NCBI RefSeq assembly: GCF_023630205.1
Contig: NZ_JALPRR010000003.1
Coordinates: 806,001-870,000 of the forward strand
DNA from: Pontibacter ruber
GTDB taxonomy: Bacteria; Bacteroidota; Bacteroidia; Cytophagales; Hymenobacteraceae
Direction of reading: 5' to 3'
Length of the DNA: 64,000 nucleotides
Under the pieces are notes generated by a model. The model searched no databases. It was not told where the DNA came from and saw nothing but the letters and a program-made list of their open reading frames with translations. Within the stretch, counting starts at the first letter, position 1, and every line of letters begins with the position of its first letter. Below are positions 54,234 to 63,456 of this stretch, piece by piece. Both the position numbers and the translations under genes were made by a program.

Positions 54234-55346
54234 TTATAATGTTTCGAGGCCCAATTTCTGTAAGGTGCGTTGCCTGGAGATCTTACCGGTAGCTGTTTCG
54301 GAGAACGAAGCAGCATAGTAGGTTTCTTTCGGCATTTCAAATTTCCTGAGCAAAGCACGAAGCTTTTCCTGGAAGGCTAGTTCTGCTTCGTCGGTCATTT
54401 TTTCTCCTTCCAGTACCAGCACGATCTTTTCGCCTAACAGCTCATCGGGTTGTGCCGCCACAAAAAAGCGCGGCGGGTTATCCATATCTGCTAGTGCTTC
54501 GGATATGGCCACCTCAACTTTCTCGGTCTGCACCTTTACGCCGCCTGTGTTGATGGTATTGTCTACGCGGCCGATCCAGCGGAAGCGGGTAGGGGTGAGC
54601 AGCTCTACCAAATCGTTGGTTACAATGCGCTCGTTGTTGGTCACATCGCCCTGTATGGTAAGGCAGCCCCGGTGGTCCTGACCGATCTCAACGCCCTGCA
54701 ATACCTCGTAATAATCAGCAGCTTTGGGGCCGTTGAGCAGGCGCAGCGCCACGTGCGATGCCGTTTCCGTCATGCCATAGGTATGGTAAACAGGTACATC
54801 CAGCAGCAGGATGTCGCGCTGAAGCGTAAACCCAACGGGGGCGCCACCCACCAGTATTGCTTTCATGTGGTTAAGTATGGTAGCAGCTTCCGGGGTTTCC
54901 TGCAGAATTGTCTGCAGTTGCATGGGTACAAACGAAGCGAAGTCGATTTTCTGACCTTCGGGCGCCAACGTAAGCGGGTTAGAGATCGGTTCTACAATGA
55001 TCATTTCGAGCTCTGCCATAAAACCGCGAACCAGCATCATCATACCGGCAATGTACTCGGTGTTCAGGCAGATGAGTGTACTGTCGCCCGGTTGCAGGTG
55101 CAGCAGTTTGATGGTGCGGGCGGCGCTTGCCTCCAGTTGTTTTCTGGTCAGGCTTATGTGTTTTGGCGCACCCGTAGAGCCGGATGTCTGGATCGGGAAT
55201 TCCTGAACGCCGTTCAGCCAGTTACGGCAAAATTCGAGTGTTTTGGCCTCGTACCCGTTCAGCGGGATGCTGTTGCGGAAGGAGTACGAAGAAATCTCGT
55301 CGTAATAAAACTTTTTACCGTTGAGTAGGAGAAACTTTTCAGCCAT
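54234..55346 (-). CDS. menE: o-succinylbenzoate-CoA ligase (short MenE-type)
   Basis: A 370-residue AMP-binding enzyme without the extended N-terminal domain. The ATP loop is QTSGSTGAPKHISLT (about 52-66), VYHTYGMTETASHVALR is A5, and RWIGRVDNTINTGGVKV carries the conserved Asp and Lys; the last Lys in GKISR completes the site. This short form is usual for MenE in Bacteroidota, which activates o-succinylbenzoate in menaquinone synthesis. It is separated from menD by DoxX and the repeat region; the assignment is by fold and context. Confidence 0.85.
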   Translation of the reverse strand: MAEKFLLLNGKKFYYDEISSYSFRNSIPLNGYEAKTLEFCRNWLNGVQEFPIQTSGSTGAPKHISLTRKQLEASAARTIKLLHLQPGDSTLICLNTEYIAGMMMLVRGFMAELEMIIVEPISNPLTLAPEGQKIDFASFVPMQLQTILQETPEAATILNHMKAILVGGAPVGFTLQRDILLLDVPVYHTYGMTETASHVALRLLNGPKAADYYEVLQGVEIGQDHRGCLTIQGDVTNNERIVTNDLVELLTPTRFRWIGRVDNTINTGGVKVQTEKVEVAISEALADMDNPPRFFVAAQPDELLGEKIVLVLEGEKMTDEAELAFQEKLRALLRKFEMPKETYYAASFSETATGKISRQRTLQKLGLETL

Positions 55347-55773
55347 TGATCTACTATGTTAAGCGCTTTCCGGCTCTAAACCGAAGAGCGATGTGTATAC
55401 TTTAAGATGAGGCCCAACCATTTTGGATATGCCCGAACGCAAAAATGGCGTAAACTTCCTTTTAAAACAAAAAGAGCAGTCAGTGAGTTGGCCTCATCTA
55501 CCTGCTCTACTTTTATCAGCCCTCTATAGTTTATACTTTCTGGTATAAGGCTGATGATGAATGGCGATTTTTTTACGGGAGCTTAGGATATTTTGAAAAG
55601 GATAGCTATGCTTTTTAAGGAGAGGTATTTTGCCTCTTCAGGCTTGTATTGAAGCAGTTTGTGTCATAAGCCGGTTGCTGCATGCCGCACTTACTGTAAA
55701 GGAGAAAGCAAAGTATAGCCTGCAGGTAACTTTCGGCACCTGAAACACTGGGCGATGAGAGACTTTCAGCTGC
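55347..55773. other. gene-free intergenic region
   Basis: 427 bp between menE and the DoxX gene. AAGTATA copies occur near 55395, 55530 and 55710. There is an imperfect stem (TCAGCC near 55517 with GGCTGA near 55548) but no convincing terminator or gene. Confidence 0.45.
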
Positions 55774-56229
55774 TTAGTACAGCCAGTCGCGTTTAGGCTT
55801 GCGGATCAGCCGGTCTACAGAAAAGCGGCCGGATCCCCATACCAGAAAGAAAAGCAGCAGGATCAGCACGATAATGGAAGACCAAAGCTCCGTGTTCTCC
55901 GAATAAAAACCTCTTTGGGGATTGATAAAGAAAACTGCTCCAATCAAGATCGGCAACTGAAACAGAATGGCCACCCGGGTTAATAATCCCATCGCAATGA
56001 GAAGGCCGCCTACCAGGTGTGCGAAAGCAACGTAGTGCGCCATGCCAAAGGAAACCCATTCGAACTGGCTGTTACGCATAATGTGCTGAAGCGCCTGCGT
56101 ATCCTGTATGAACATGATGCCTTTTGCAAAAATGTATACGCCCAGGGCTATGCGTATGAAGTCAATCCAGATAGGATGGTGGGTATCTGCCCAACGCTCC
56201 ACGCGGTGCATGTCGTGTGTCAGGTTCAT
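55774..56229 (-). CDS. DoxX family membrane protein
   Basis: A 151-residue protein with four membrane helices (about 22-40, 62-85, 87-105 and 112-135). IDFIRIALGVYIFAKGI and HYVAFAHLVGGLLIAMGLLTRVA are typical of DoxX proteins, which include subunits linked to thiosulfate:quinone oxidoreductase and other quinone-linked systems. The role is unknown. It lies between menE and the repeat region downstream of menD. Confidence 0.85.
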   Translation of the reverse strand: MNLTHDMHRVERWADTHHPIWIDFIRIALGVYIFAKGIMFIQDTQALQHIMRNSQFEWVSFGMAHYVAFAHLVGGLLIAMGLLTRVAILFQLPILIGAVFFINPQRGFYSENTELWSSIIVLILLLFFLVWGSGRFSVDRLIRKPKRDWLY

Positions 56230-57016
56230 AATATTAGGGATTTAGATGAAACATCTTGACTTACAGTTTATTAAACGTTTATCGCAGAGAATAGGGCATG
56301 TAGGGAGGGTTGGATTTTAAGGGATCTTTCTAGTGTAAAACTACCTGTTTTATTGTCCTTTCGAACTGAAGTGAGAAATCTGATACTTATAGCTGAGGTT
56401 TATACTTTGAGCCGGCAAGCCTTTGCTTCGTAGCCACTGCTGTTCCTCAGTCCTACTAACCTATACTTTCATTTTATACTCTGGTGCGCGCACGGCCGCG
56501 GGGCCTCGTCCTTGGGCATCGCGATGGGAGCTTTTCCTTTGCTCCTGCGTCACAATATCGCTGGCGCGATACCGGAAAAACTCACATAGGCGCTCAACCC
56601 AAGGACTGAAAACGACACTGCTTCGTAAGCGGTTATGGAACTAGAACCATTGTAGGGACAGGTCGTGACCTGTCCGTGCTATACCTGCAGCTATGAAACC
56701 TATACTTTCAAGTCTAGCAAAAGCCAGTAAAGCTCCCCTCCTTAGACTAGCGAGAACGCGAGTTCGAAGCTAGCGAGCGTAGCTCTGAGGGGCAGGGGTG
56801 GTTGGATAACAGCAGCTATGAAAGTATAGCCTAAACGGATAGCAAAGGCCGAAATTCCCCTCCTGGGAGGGGTGCAGGGGTGGGTAAAACCCTGACTCAG
56901 ACTTCTCCCGCTGGTCAAGATGATGAGAGAACGGAGCAAGTATAAACTCCCCCTCCTGTTTTGGGGGTAGAGGCCCTAGATAAAAGAAGAGGGCAGGGGT
57001 GAGGTAAAACACAGGC
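56230..57016. other. intergenic region made of dispersed repeats
   Basis: 787 bp without a gene, between DoxX and menD. Repeat copy C with its palindromes takes up 56383-57005. The first 150 bases hold no recognisable feature. Confidence 0.6.
56383..57005 (+). repeat. dispersed repeat, copy C
   Basis: The body (56383-56648) aligns with copy A along its length, with more changes in the middle. At the place of the first palindrome there is a different one, GGACAGGTCGTGACCTGTCC (56656-56675). Then follow a palindrome box with an insert (56731-56800), the CCCCTCCTGGGAGGGG box at 56857-56872 with TGCAGGGGTGGG (as in copy A), and another GC-rich box to about 57000. Confidence 0.75.
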
Positions 57017-58720
57017 TCAGGACAGCGCCCGCAGCAGCGCTTGCTTATACTTGGCAAACTCAGTGGCATTGGCTTTGCTGTCGGTAAAGATCTCCAGGAT
57101 ACCTGTCCCGGCCTCTGCAGCGAAAAAAGCCGGTAGCGCCTGCTCCAGTTCTGTCAGGGAATTGCACGAAGTATAGTTCATGCCAAAATCGCGGGCCGTA
57201 TTCTCTGCATTTAAATTTTGTCGCGTTTCAAAGAATTCTTCCAGTTCCGGCTGCTGCTTGGGTCCATCGATCAGGCGGAAAATGCCACCAGCATGGTTGT
57301 TGAGCAGCACGATACGCAAATTAGCTGGCAGGTAATTGTGCCAAAGCCCGTTTCGGTCGTAGAAAAAGGCAAGGTCGCCGGTAAGGAGCGTGGTAATAGC
57401 TGAGCTGGTAAGGGCACAGCCAACAGTAGTGCTGGTGCTGCCGTCGATACCGCTGGTGCCGCGATTGGCGTATACTTCTATTTGCTGCTCGGGAGCCAAG
57501 CCCAGAATGTTGGCATAGCGCACGGCCATGCTGTTAGCCAGGTGCAGGTTGCTTTGCTGCGGCAGGTATTGTAGCACGCGTTCTACTGCCGTTAATTCGC
57601 TGTAATCTGCTTCTGCAGTGTAAGTTTTTAAAAATCCTGCGGCTCTTTCGGCTATATTTGACCAGGCAGAAGTATAATTAGACGCCTCTGAGCCTTTACG
57701 TACAGCCATTGCTTCAAAAAAAGCTGCCGGTGCGCAGCGCACAATTCTGGTCAGCGCCTGGAACGTATCCGCCACCTGGCCAGCGGGCTGCAGGTGCCAG
57801 TGGGCAGCAGGTTTATACTTGCGCAGGAACAGCTTCAGGCTCTTGGAAATGATTGACTTGCCGAACGTGATCAGCAGATCCGGCTGCAGGACACGAAGTT
57901 TTTCTTCATCGGGACAGGCAAGTATGGCATCCTGGTAACGGATTACCTCCGGCAGTTCGTGCACGTTCGCAATCAGGTCACCTACCACCACAGCACCGCT
58001 CGCTCCTGAGAAGGCTTTTATACTTTCCAGCAACTCCGGCTTATAGTTATCCTGGCCGGCTACTACCAGTATGCGGCTATACTTTTGTAGTTCCTGCTGC
58101 AGCGTTTCCGCCTGCTGCCGGTTCAGTTCAAAGGTATTCGTTTCTTCCTCAATTACCTTTACCTGCGCATCAAACCTTATCTCTTCACCGGGAGCAGGGT
58201 AAAAAGGTTCGCGCAGCGGAATGTTGATGTGCACCGGTCCGGCAGGAAAGGCAACAGCCTCATTCAGTGCTTCTGAAATCAGCCGCTCACTCTTCCAGAC
58301 AGCATCCGGGTGCAAAAGATCAACCGGGAAAGAGAAGCTGTTTTTGATGTGGCGCCCATATACTTGTTCCTGACGGATGGTCTGGCCGTCCAGTTGGTCG
58401 ATCCACTCAGGCGGACGATCAGCGGTAAGTATAAGCAGAGGCACCTGCTGGAAGTAAGCTTCGGCCACCGCAGGGGCATAGTTGAGCGCAGCCGTGCCGG
58501 AAGTACAGATGAGAACCGTTGGTTTGCCTGTTGTAAGCGCCATGCCCAGGCCAATAAAAGCCGCCGCGCGCTCGTCGCTTACGGTGCGTACAATCAGCTT
58601 CGGGTGACGGGCAAAAGCAATGGTAAGCGGTGCACAGCGCGAGCCCGGCGACAGCACTACATTCTCAACGCCTTTCTGCGCGCAGATCTCCGCTATATTT
58701 ACAACAGGTTGAAGAACCAT
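57017..58720 (-). CDS. menD: SEPHCHC synthase (menaquinone pathway)
   Basis: MenD joins 2-oxoglutarate (decarboxylated) and isochorismate using thiamine diphosphate. The 567 residues show the start VVLSPGSRCAPLTIAFARHP, CTSGTAALNYAPAVAEA, LTADRPPEWIDQLDGQTIRQ and the ThDP region GDLAFFYDRNGLW to NNHAGGIFRLIDGP. The length is normal. It follows menF after about 170 bp on the same strand; menB, menA and menC, which follow menD in many Bacteroidota, are not here. Confidence 0.95.
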   Translation of the reverse strand: MVLQPVVNIAEICAQKGVENVVLSPGSRCAPLTIAFARHPKLIVRTVSDERAAAFIGLGMALTTGKPTVLICTSGTAALNYAPAVAEAYFQQVPLLILTADRPPEWIDQLDGQTIRQEQVYGRHIKNSFSFPVDLLHPDAVWKSERLISEALNEAVAFPAGPVHINIPLREPFYPAPGEEIRFDAQVKVIEEETNTFELNRQQAETLQQELQKYSRILVVAGQDNYKPELLESIKAFSGASGAVVVGDLIANVHELPEVIRYQDAILACPDEEKLRVLQPDLLITFGKSIISKSLKLFLRKYKPAAHWHLQPAGQVADTFQALTRIVRCAPAAFFEAMAVRKGSEASNYTSAWSNIAERAAGFLKTYTAEADYSELTAVERVLQYLPQQSNLHLANSMAVRYANILGLAPEQQIEVYANRGTSGIDGSTSTTVGCALTSSAITTLLTGDLAFFYDRNGLWHNYLPANLRIVLLNNHAGGIFRLIDGPKQQPELEEFFETRQNLNAENTARDFGMNYTSCNSLTELEQALPAFFAAEAGTGILEIFTDSKANATEFAKYKQALLRALS

Positions 58721-58822
58721 GATTTTTAATTACGAATTAATAATTAATAATTACTAATGAGGGGAATTGTTGAATGGTTAAATTGTTGATTGTTTACTTC
58801 AGCTTTTACTGCTGTATTTACA

Positions 58823-58878
58823 CTCTCTACCTCTCTACCTCTCTACCTCCCAAACTCTCTAACTTTTTACCTCTCTAC
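58823..58878. repeat. tandem CTCTCTAC octamer tract
   Basis: Three perfect CTCTCTAC units (58823-58846), a variable interval, and one more unit at 58871-58878. It fills the gap between menF and menD. Confidence 0.6.
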
Positions 58879-58887
58879 CTCATTCAC

Positions 58888-60072
58888 TCATTTAAAATTT
58901 GCCAGCACCCGCTGCATGGTTTGCATTTTGTGCTGGGTCTCCTGCCACTCTTTTTCAGGGGAGGATTCTCCGGTGATACCGGCTCCTGCATAAAGTATGG
59001 CATCTGTTGCAAGGAGCTGCATGCAGCGTAAGTTTACAAACAAATGCGTTCCTGCTGAGCTGTTTACAGGCCCCAGGTAGCCGCTGTAGTAGCTGCGGTC
59101 GTAGCCTTCGTGTTGAAGTATAAATTCCAGGGCAGGCTCTTTGGGCAGACCGCAAACAGCCGAAGTAGGGTGGAGGAGGTGCAGCATGTCCGTTCCCAGC
59201 GTCGGGAAATCCACTTCCTTCGTATCTACCTTAAAATCGGTGCGCAGGTGCATCAGGTTACCGGCTACCACCGTTCTCGGGCCAATTTCGGAATATTCGC
59301 GCAGGCGCAGCTTCTTAAAGCAGCTCAGGATGTAGCGCTCCACCATGGCCTGCTCCTCAATTTCCTTTTGCCGCCAGATGGCGCTCGAAGTGCAGCCGTC
59401 TTCTGTCAGGGGCTGTGTGCCGGCCAATGCCACTGTTTTAAATATATTGTTCTGATCGATACTTACCAGGATCTCCGGCGAAGCGCCCATCCAAGTACCT
59501 ACTCCCGGCACCGAAACCAACGACACAAAGGCATTTGGATAGGTTTGCAGCATTTGCTCAAAAGCTGCAACAGGGGAGAAGGAGGCAGGTACGACCTCGC
59601 TGAAATTGCGGGATAAAACCACTTTCTCCATTTCTTCGGCGGTGATAGCTGCCACCGCTTTTTCTACCGCAGTTTTAAAACCGGCTTCCGTTTGATAGGA
59701 GGCTTGTGTGGCGTCTGAGCTGTGCCAGCCTAGAGACGCGTGCTCTATACTTTGTAAAGCCTCTGTAAAACCTTCAACAGCCGCTGCAGGCGCATCTGCT
59801 GCTGCAGTTATACTTTGAGAAGTTGCATCAAAGCACAGATCACCTTTGATAAACAGTTGCTGCTCCTGCCCCGACGTATGGAAGGGACAAAACAGGAACC
59901 CAAAAGGGCTTTGTTCCAGGTTAGGCAGACTAGTAGTATAACTTTGCTGCAGCGATATACAAGCCTGTACCTGCTCTGAAAGCGGCAAACGCCAGACAGC
60001 CACCGCCTTTTGCTGTGCGATGGCTGCCCGGAAAATATTTTCTAAAGTATAATGCCGGGTTTCTGTACCCAT
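58888..60072 (-). CDS. menF: isochorismate synthase
   Basis: MenF converts chorismate to isochorismate, the first menaquinone step. It is a chorismate-binding enzyme of 394 residues from the ATG at 60072; a TTG five codons earlier is in frame. Typical parts are VVLSRNF, GASPEILVSI, MVERYILSCFKKLRL, LHPTSAVCGLPKEPALEF and YSGYLGPVN at the end. The pathway assignment follows from menD beside it. Upstream lies the thioesterase gene on the same strand. Confidence 0.92.
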   Translation of the reverse strand: MGTETRHYTLENIFRAAIAQQKAVAVWRLPLSEQVQACISLQQSYTTSLPNLEQSPFGFLFCPFHTSGQEQQLFIKGDLCFDATSQSITAAADAPAAAVEGFTEALQSIEHASLGWHSSDATQASYQTEAGFKTAVEKAVAAITAEEMEKVVLSRNFSEVVPASFSPVAAFEQMLQTYPNAFVSLVSVPGVGTWMGASPEILVSIDQNNIFKTVALAGTQPLTEDGCTSSAIWRQKEIEEQAMVERYILSCFKKLRLREYSEIGPRTVVAGNLMHLRTDFKVDTKEVDFPTLGTDMLHLLHPTSAVCGLPKEPALEFILQHEGYDRSYYSGYLGPVNSSAGTHLFVNLRCMQLLATDAILYAGAGITGESSPEKEWQETQHKMQTMQRVLANFK

Positions 60073-60172
60073 CAATTCAGTTATCAATGAACAGTTATCA
60101 GTAAACAGTAAAAAATGAAACGGATAGCTGTACGGTTAAAAATACACTTATCAAAACACGAAACACTGTACA

Positions 60173-60592
60173 CTACTTCTTGTCAATAACGGCCACCGTC
60201 ATGCGGCTCAGGCACACCAGGTCGCCGGTTTCGGTCGTGATTTTGGTTTCCCAGATCTGCGTGCTGCGCCCGATGTGGATGGCCGTTGCTTTGGCATACA
60301 CCCAGCCCTCCTTTATACTTCGCACGTGGTTTGCGTTGATTTCTAAACCGACACAGGCTTTCTTTGTTAGATCTACGTGTATGGCAGCGCCTATACTTGC
60401 CAGCGTTTCGGCCAGGGCTACTGAAGCACCTCCGTGCAGCAGGCCCATGGGCTGGTGCGTGCGGTGGTCTACCGGCATTTTTCCGCAGATGTAGCCTTCG
60501 CCAAACTCCGTCAGTTCGATGCCCAGATGCTCCACCATCGTATTTTTTCGCCACTCATTGAGCTGCTCTAACGTAATATCTTTTTTGTGCAT
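60173..60592 (-). CDS. hotdog-fold thioesterase (PaaI/MenI-like)
   Basis: A 139-residue hotdog protein. The catalytic segment is HGGASVALAETLASIGA, with DHRTHQPMGLLHGG before it, as in the 4HBT/PaaI-type acyl-CoA thioesterases. Being the first gene before menF and menD, it may hydrolyse 1,4-dihydroxy-2-naphthoyl-CoA (MenI role), but this is inferred only from position. I use the ATG at 60592; the frame is open to a GTG at 60616. Confidence 0.82.
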   Translation of the reverse strand: MHKKDITLEQLNEWRKNTMVEHLGIELTEFGEGYICGKMPVDHRTHQPMGLLHGGASVALAETLASIGAAIHVDLTKKACVGLEINANHVRSIKEGWVYAKATAIHIGRSTQIWETKITTETGDLVCLSRMTVAVIDKK

Positions 60593-60635
60593 AAGCTGCG
60601 GATCGTAATTTCGCACTCTGGTTAACGTAAGAAAG

Positions 60636-60643
60636 CAAAAGTA
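60636..60643 (-). promoter_or_regulatory. -7 box TACTTTTG upstream of the thioesterase-menF-menD genes
   Basis: TACTTTTG on the minus strand fits TAnnTTTG, 44 bp before the thioesterase start. It may drive the men genes. Confidence 0.45.
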
Positions 60644-60651
60644 GAAGAAAT

Positions 60652-61278
60652 TTGAGTATTAAGAAAATATACCTCATCCGGCATGGCCAGACCGATTTCA
60701 ACGTACAGGGCGTTGTGCAGGGCAGCGGCGTGGACTCTTCTCTGAACGATATCGGCCAGCGACAGGCGCAGCTGTTTTACCAAAAGTATAAAGATATCCC
60801 GTTTGATAAAGTTTATACTTCTACCCTGAAGCGCAGTGTGCAGTCGGTGCAGGGGTTTATAGATAAAGGTATTCCGCACGAAACGCATGCCGGGCTCAAT
60901 GAAATAAACTGGGGCACCCGCGAAGGCACCCGCATCACCCCGGAAGAGGACGCTTACTACCACCACATCCTGCATACCTGGAGCGAAGGCAACACCCACA
61001 TCTGTATAGAAGGAGGGGAGAGCCCCGACCTGGTGGCGGCCAGGCAGAAGCCTTTTGTGGACCTGATGCTAAGCCGGCCGGAAGAGGAAAATGTACTTAT
61101 TTGCATGCACGGCCGGGCCATGCGCATCATGCTGAGCCATATGCTGCACTACCCGTTGCGCTGCATGGACCAGTTCCTGCACCAGAACCTGTGCCTCTAC
61201 CAGCTCGATTTTACAGGCAGCATGCTCGTAGTGAAGAAGTACTGCGATGTATCGCATCTGCAGGAAATGGGGGTATAA
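60652..61278 (+). CDS. histidine phosphatase family protein
   Basis: A 208-residue phosphoglycerate-mutase-like protein. The catalytic RHG motif is in IYLIRHGQTDFNVQG (residues 10-12), followed by LNDIGQRQAQLF, the Arg in TSTLKRSVQSV (about 60-70), Glu in LNEINWGTREG and the second His in ICMHGRAMRIML (about 152). It starts with TTG at 60652, as no ATG fits; the frame matches the family. Substrate unknown; alpha-ribazole phosphatase is one possibility. It is divergent from the thioesterase. Confidence 0.9.
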   Translation: MSIKKIYLIRHGQTDFNVQGVVQGSGVDSSLNDIGQRQAQLFYQKYKDIPFDKVYTSTLKRSVQSVQGFIDKGIPHETHAGLNEINWGTREGTRITPEEDAYYHHILHTWSEGNTHICIEGGESPDLVAARQKPFVDLMLSRPEEENVLICMHGRAMRIMLSHMLHYPLRCMDQFLHQNLCLYQLDFTGSMLVVKKYCDVSHLQEMGV

Positions 61279-61321
61279 AACTGTAACACCTGCGTGTTCG
61301 ATAACAAATTAGAATCTATAG

Positions 61322-61352
61322 TTTGAATAGTATATTTTTAAATCTAATTTTG
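61322..61352 (+). promoter_or_regulatory. promoter of the pyruvate dehydrogenase E2 gene
   Basis: TTTG (61322-61325) and TAATTTTG (61345-61352) are separated by 19 bp, fitting the Bacteroidota -33/-7 consensus. It lies 47 bp before the start of the E2 gene. Confidence 0.7.
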
Positions 61353-61399
61353 GGCAGATTAAACACGACCTTTGGGCGAACAAACAACACGATTTTAAT

Positions 61400-63124
61400 A
61401 TGGCTGAAGTAATACGAATGCCCAAGATGAGCGACACGATGACAGAGGGGGTGATAGCATCTTGGCTCAAAAATGTTGGTGATAGCGTTAGTTCAGGCGA
61501 CGTATTGGCTGAGGTAGAGACCGATAAGGCCACCATGGAGCTGGAGTCTTACAACGATGGCACACTGCTGTACATCGGTCCTAAAAAAGGAGAGGCTGTG
61601 CCAGTAGACGGCGTTATCGCAATTATTGGCAAAGAAGGAGAGGACATCTCCGGCCTGCTGAGCGAAGTACAGGGAGGCGGGCAACCAGCTGCAAAAGCTG
61701 AAGAAAAGCCTGCCGAGCAGAAGGAAGAGAAAAAGGGGGCTGCTCCGGCCAAGCAGGAAGCTCCTGCGGCAAAAACTTCCGTTGACACTTCCAATATCAA
61801 AGCCTCTGTGATCCGCATGCCTAAGATGAGCGATACCATGACAGAAGGTGTGCTTGTTTCCTGGCTGAAGAAAGTGGGCGATAAAGTAAAATCAGGCGAC
61901 ATTCTGGCTGAGGTGGAAACCGACAAGGCTACCATGGAACTGGAGTCGTACGAGGATGGTACGCTGCTGTACACTGGCGTTAATGCCGGCGACGCGGTTC
62001 CGGTTGACGCTGTTATTGCGGTGATTGGAGAAGAAGGTGCTGATTACAAAGCGCTGCTGAATGGCGGTGCTGCAGTACCAGCCGGTGTAGAGGAGCGCTC
62101 ACGCGAAGAGAATGCTAAAACAGACGAGAATATAGCCGCACAGGAAGAAGCAACTACATCCGAAAGAGTACAAGAGGTAAAAGTACCTGCTACGGGTGCT
62201 GCAACAACAACTGTAACTACGGAAGCTAACGGCCGCATTAAGGCTTCGCCACTTGCCAAGAAACTGGCACAGGAAAAAGGCTTTAACCTGTCAGAAATCA
62301 AAGGCTCGGGTGAGGGCGGACGTATCGTGCTGCGTGACATCGAGAACTTTAAACCATCTGCTGCTCCGCAACCGGCTGCTGCGCCACAGGCAAAACCTGC
62401 TGCTGCACCAGCTGTTACTGCTGCCGTGCCAGGCGCACCTGCCGAGGCTTACGAAGAAGTGAACGTATCGCAGATGCGTAAGGTAATTGCCCGCCGTCTG
62501 GCCGAAAGCAAATTCTCTGCGCCGCACTTCTACCTGACCATGGAAATTGATATGGACAAGGCCATCGAAGCCCGTACCAGCATCAACGAAGTGTCTCCGG
62601 TGAAGGTATCGTTCAACGACTTGGTAATCAAAGCTGCTGCTGCTGCCCTGCGTCAGCACCCTGCAGTTAACTCTTCGTGGTTAGGCGATAAGATCCGTTA
62701 CAACAAGCACATCAACATTGGTGTAGCTGTAGCGGTAGAAGAAGGCCTGCTGGTACCTGTAGTGCGCAACGCTGATTTCAAATCGCTTTCTGCCATTGCA
62801 GCTGAAGTAAAAGACCTCGGTGGTAAAGCAAAGACCAAGAAACTGCAGCCATCAGACTGGGAAGGTAACACCTTCACGATCTCTAACCTGGGTATGTTCG
62901 GCATCGAAGAATTTACCGCCATCATCAACCCGCCGGATGCCTGCATCATGGCCGTTGGTGGTATCAAGCAGACGCCGGTAGTACGTAACGGTGAGATCCG
63001 CATCGGCAACGTAATGAAAGTTACGCTTTCCTGCGACCACCGCGTGGTAGATGGCGCTGTTGGGTCAGCTTTCCTGCAGACTTTCAAGAACATGCTGGAG
63101 AACCCGGTGAGAATACTGGTGTAA
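61400..63124 (+). CDS. pdhC: pyruvate dehydrogenase E2, dihydrolipoamide acetyltransferase
   Basis: E2 moves the acetyl group from pyruvate dehydrogenase to CoA. The 574 residues contain two lipoyl domains, with the lipoyl lysines in ETDKATMELES at 43 and 176, each followed by an Ala/Pro/Glu-rich linker; a peripheral E3/E1-binding domain (about 275-315, ASPLAKKLAQEKGFNL...GGRIVLRDI), and the acyltransferase core with the catalytic HRVVDG (His547, Asp551). E1 and E3 genes are not in the window. It starts 47 bp after a good promoter and ends in a strong terminator. Confidence 0.95.
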   Translation: MAEVIRMPKMSDTMTEGVIASWLKNVGDSVSSGDVLAEVETDKATMELESYNDGTLLYIGPKKGEAVPVDGVIAIIGKEGEDISGLLSEVQGGGQPAAKAEEKPAEQKEEKKGAAPAKQEAPAAKTSVDTSNIKASVIRMPKMSDTMTEGVLVSWLKKVGDKVKSGDILAEVETDKATMELESYEDGTLLYTGVNAGDAVPVDAVIAVIGEEGADYKALLNGGAAVPAGVEERSREENAKTDENIAAQEEATTSERVQEVKVPATGAATTTVTTEANGRIKASPLAKKLAQEKGFNLSEIKGSGEGGRIVLRDIENFKPSAAPQPAAAPQAKPAAAPAVTAAVPGAPAEAYEEVNVSQMRKVIARRLAESKFSAPHFYLTMEIDMDKAIEARTSINEVSPVKVSFNDLVIKAAAAALRQHPAVNSSWLGDKIRYNKHINIGVAVAVEEGLLVPVVRNADFKSLSAIAAEVKDLGGKAKTKKLQPSDWEGNTFTISNLGMFGIEEFTAIINPPDACIMAVGGIKQTPVVRNGEIRIGNVMKVTLSCDHRVVDGAVGSAFLQTFKNMLENPVRILV

Positions 63125-63150
63125 CACGCAAAGTATAAAGTATAGAAAAA

Positions 63151-63172
63151 GCCTCTCCGGATACGGAGAGGC
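63151..63172. terminator. terminator after pdhC
   Basis: GCCTCTCCG (63151-63159) pairs with CGGAGAGGC (63164-63172) around GATA, flanked by A5 and T5 runs. Confidence 0.85.
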
Positions 63173-63198
63173 TTTTTGTTTTGGGAGCAATGCCGGTT

Positions 63199-63381
63199 TT
63201 ACGACTTCGCTGGAGTTGATGCTATCCTCCAATACAGGAACTGCAATAAAAACTGCTTCCTACAGCTTTTACAATCAAAGTACTGTTGACCTGCAACCTT
63301 TTTGCAATTTTTTACTACTATAGTACTATAGCAGCAGGGCAATACATCCGCACTTACAACATACTCACCCATCTTCCACAT
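63199..63381 (-). pseudogene. remnant of an IS1-type transposase zinc-ribbon
   Basis: A 60-codon minus-strand frame with CC...VVKN.KKVAGQQYFDCKSCRKQF. This spacing of Cys pairs and the CKSC.KQF pattern is that of the N-terminal zinc ribbon of IS1-type InsA proteins; the residues before the first Cys pair and after QF are not usual. No other part of a transposase, nor inverted repeats, is visible, so it is at most a decayed piece. It lies between the pdhC terminator and the DUF1254 gene. Confidence 0.5.
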
Positions 63382-63456
63382 CTCCGCTGCTACTTTCTTC
63401 CCATCACACTTTATTAAAGCACTACCTGAGCAGTTAATTTAAATTAAGGAGTGAAA

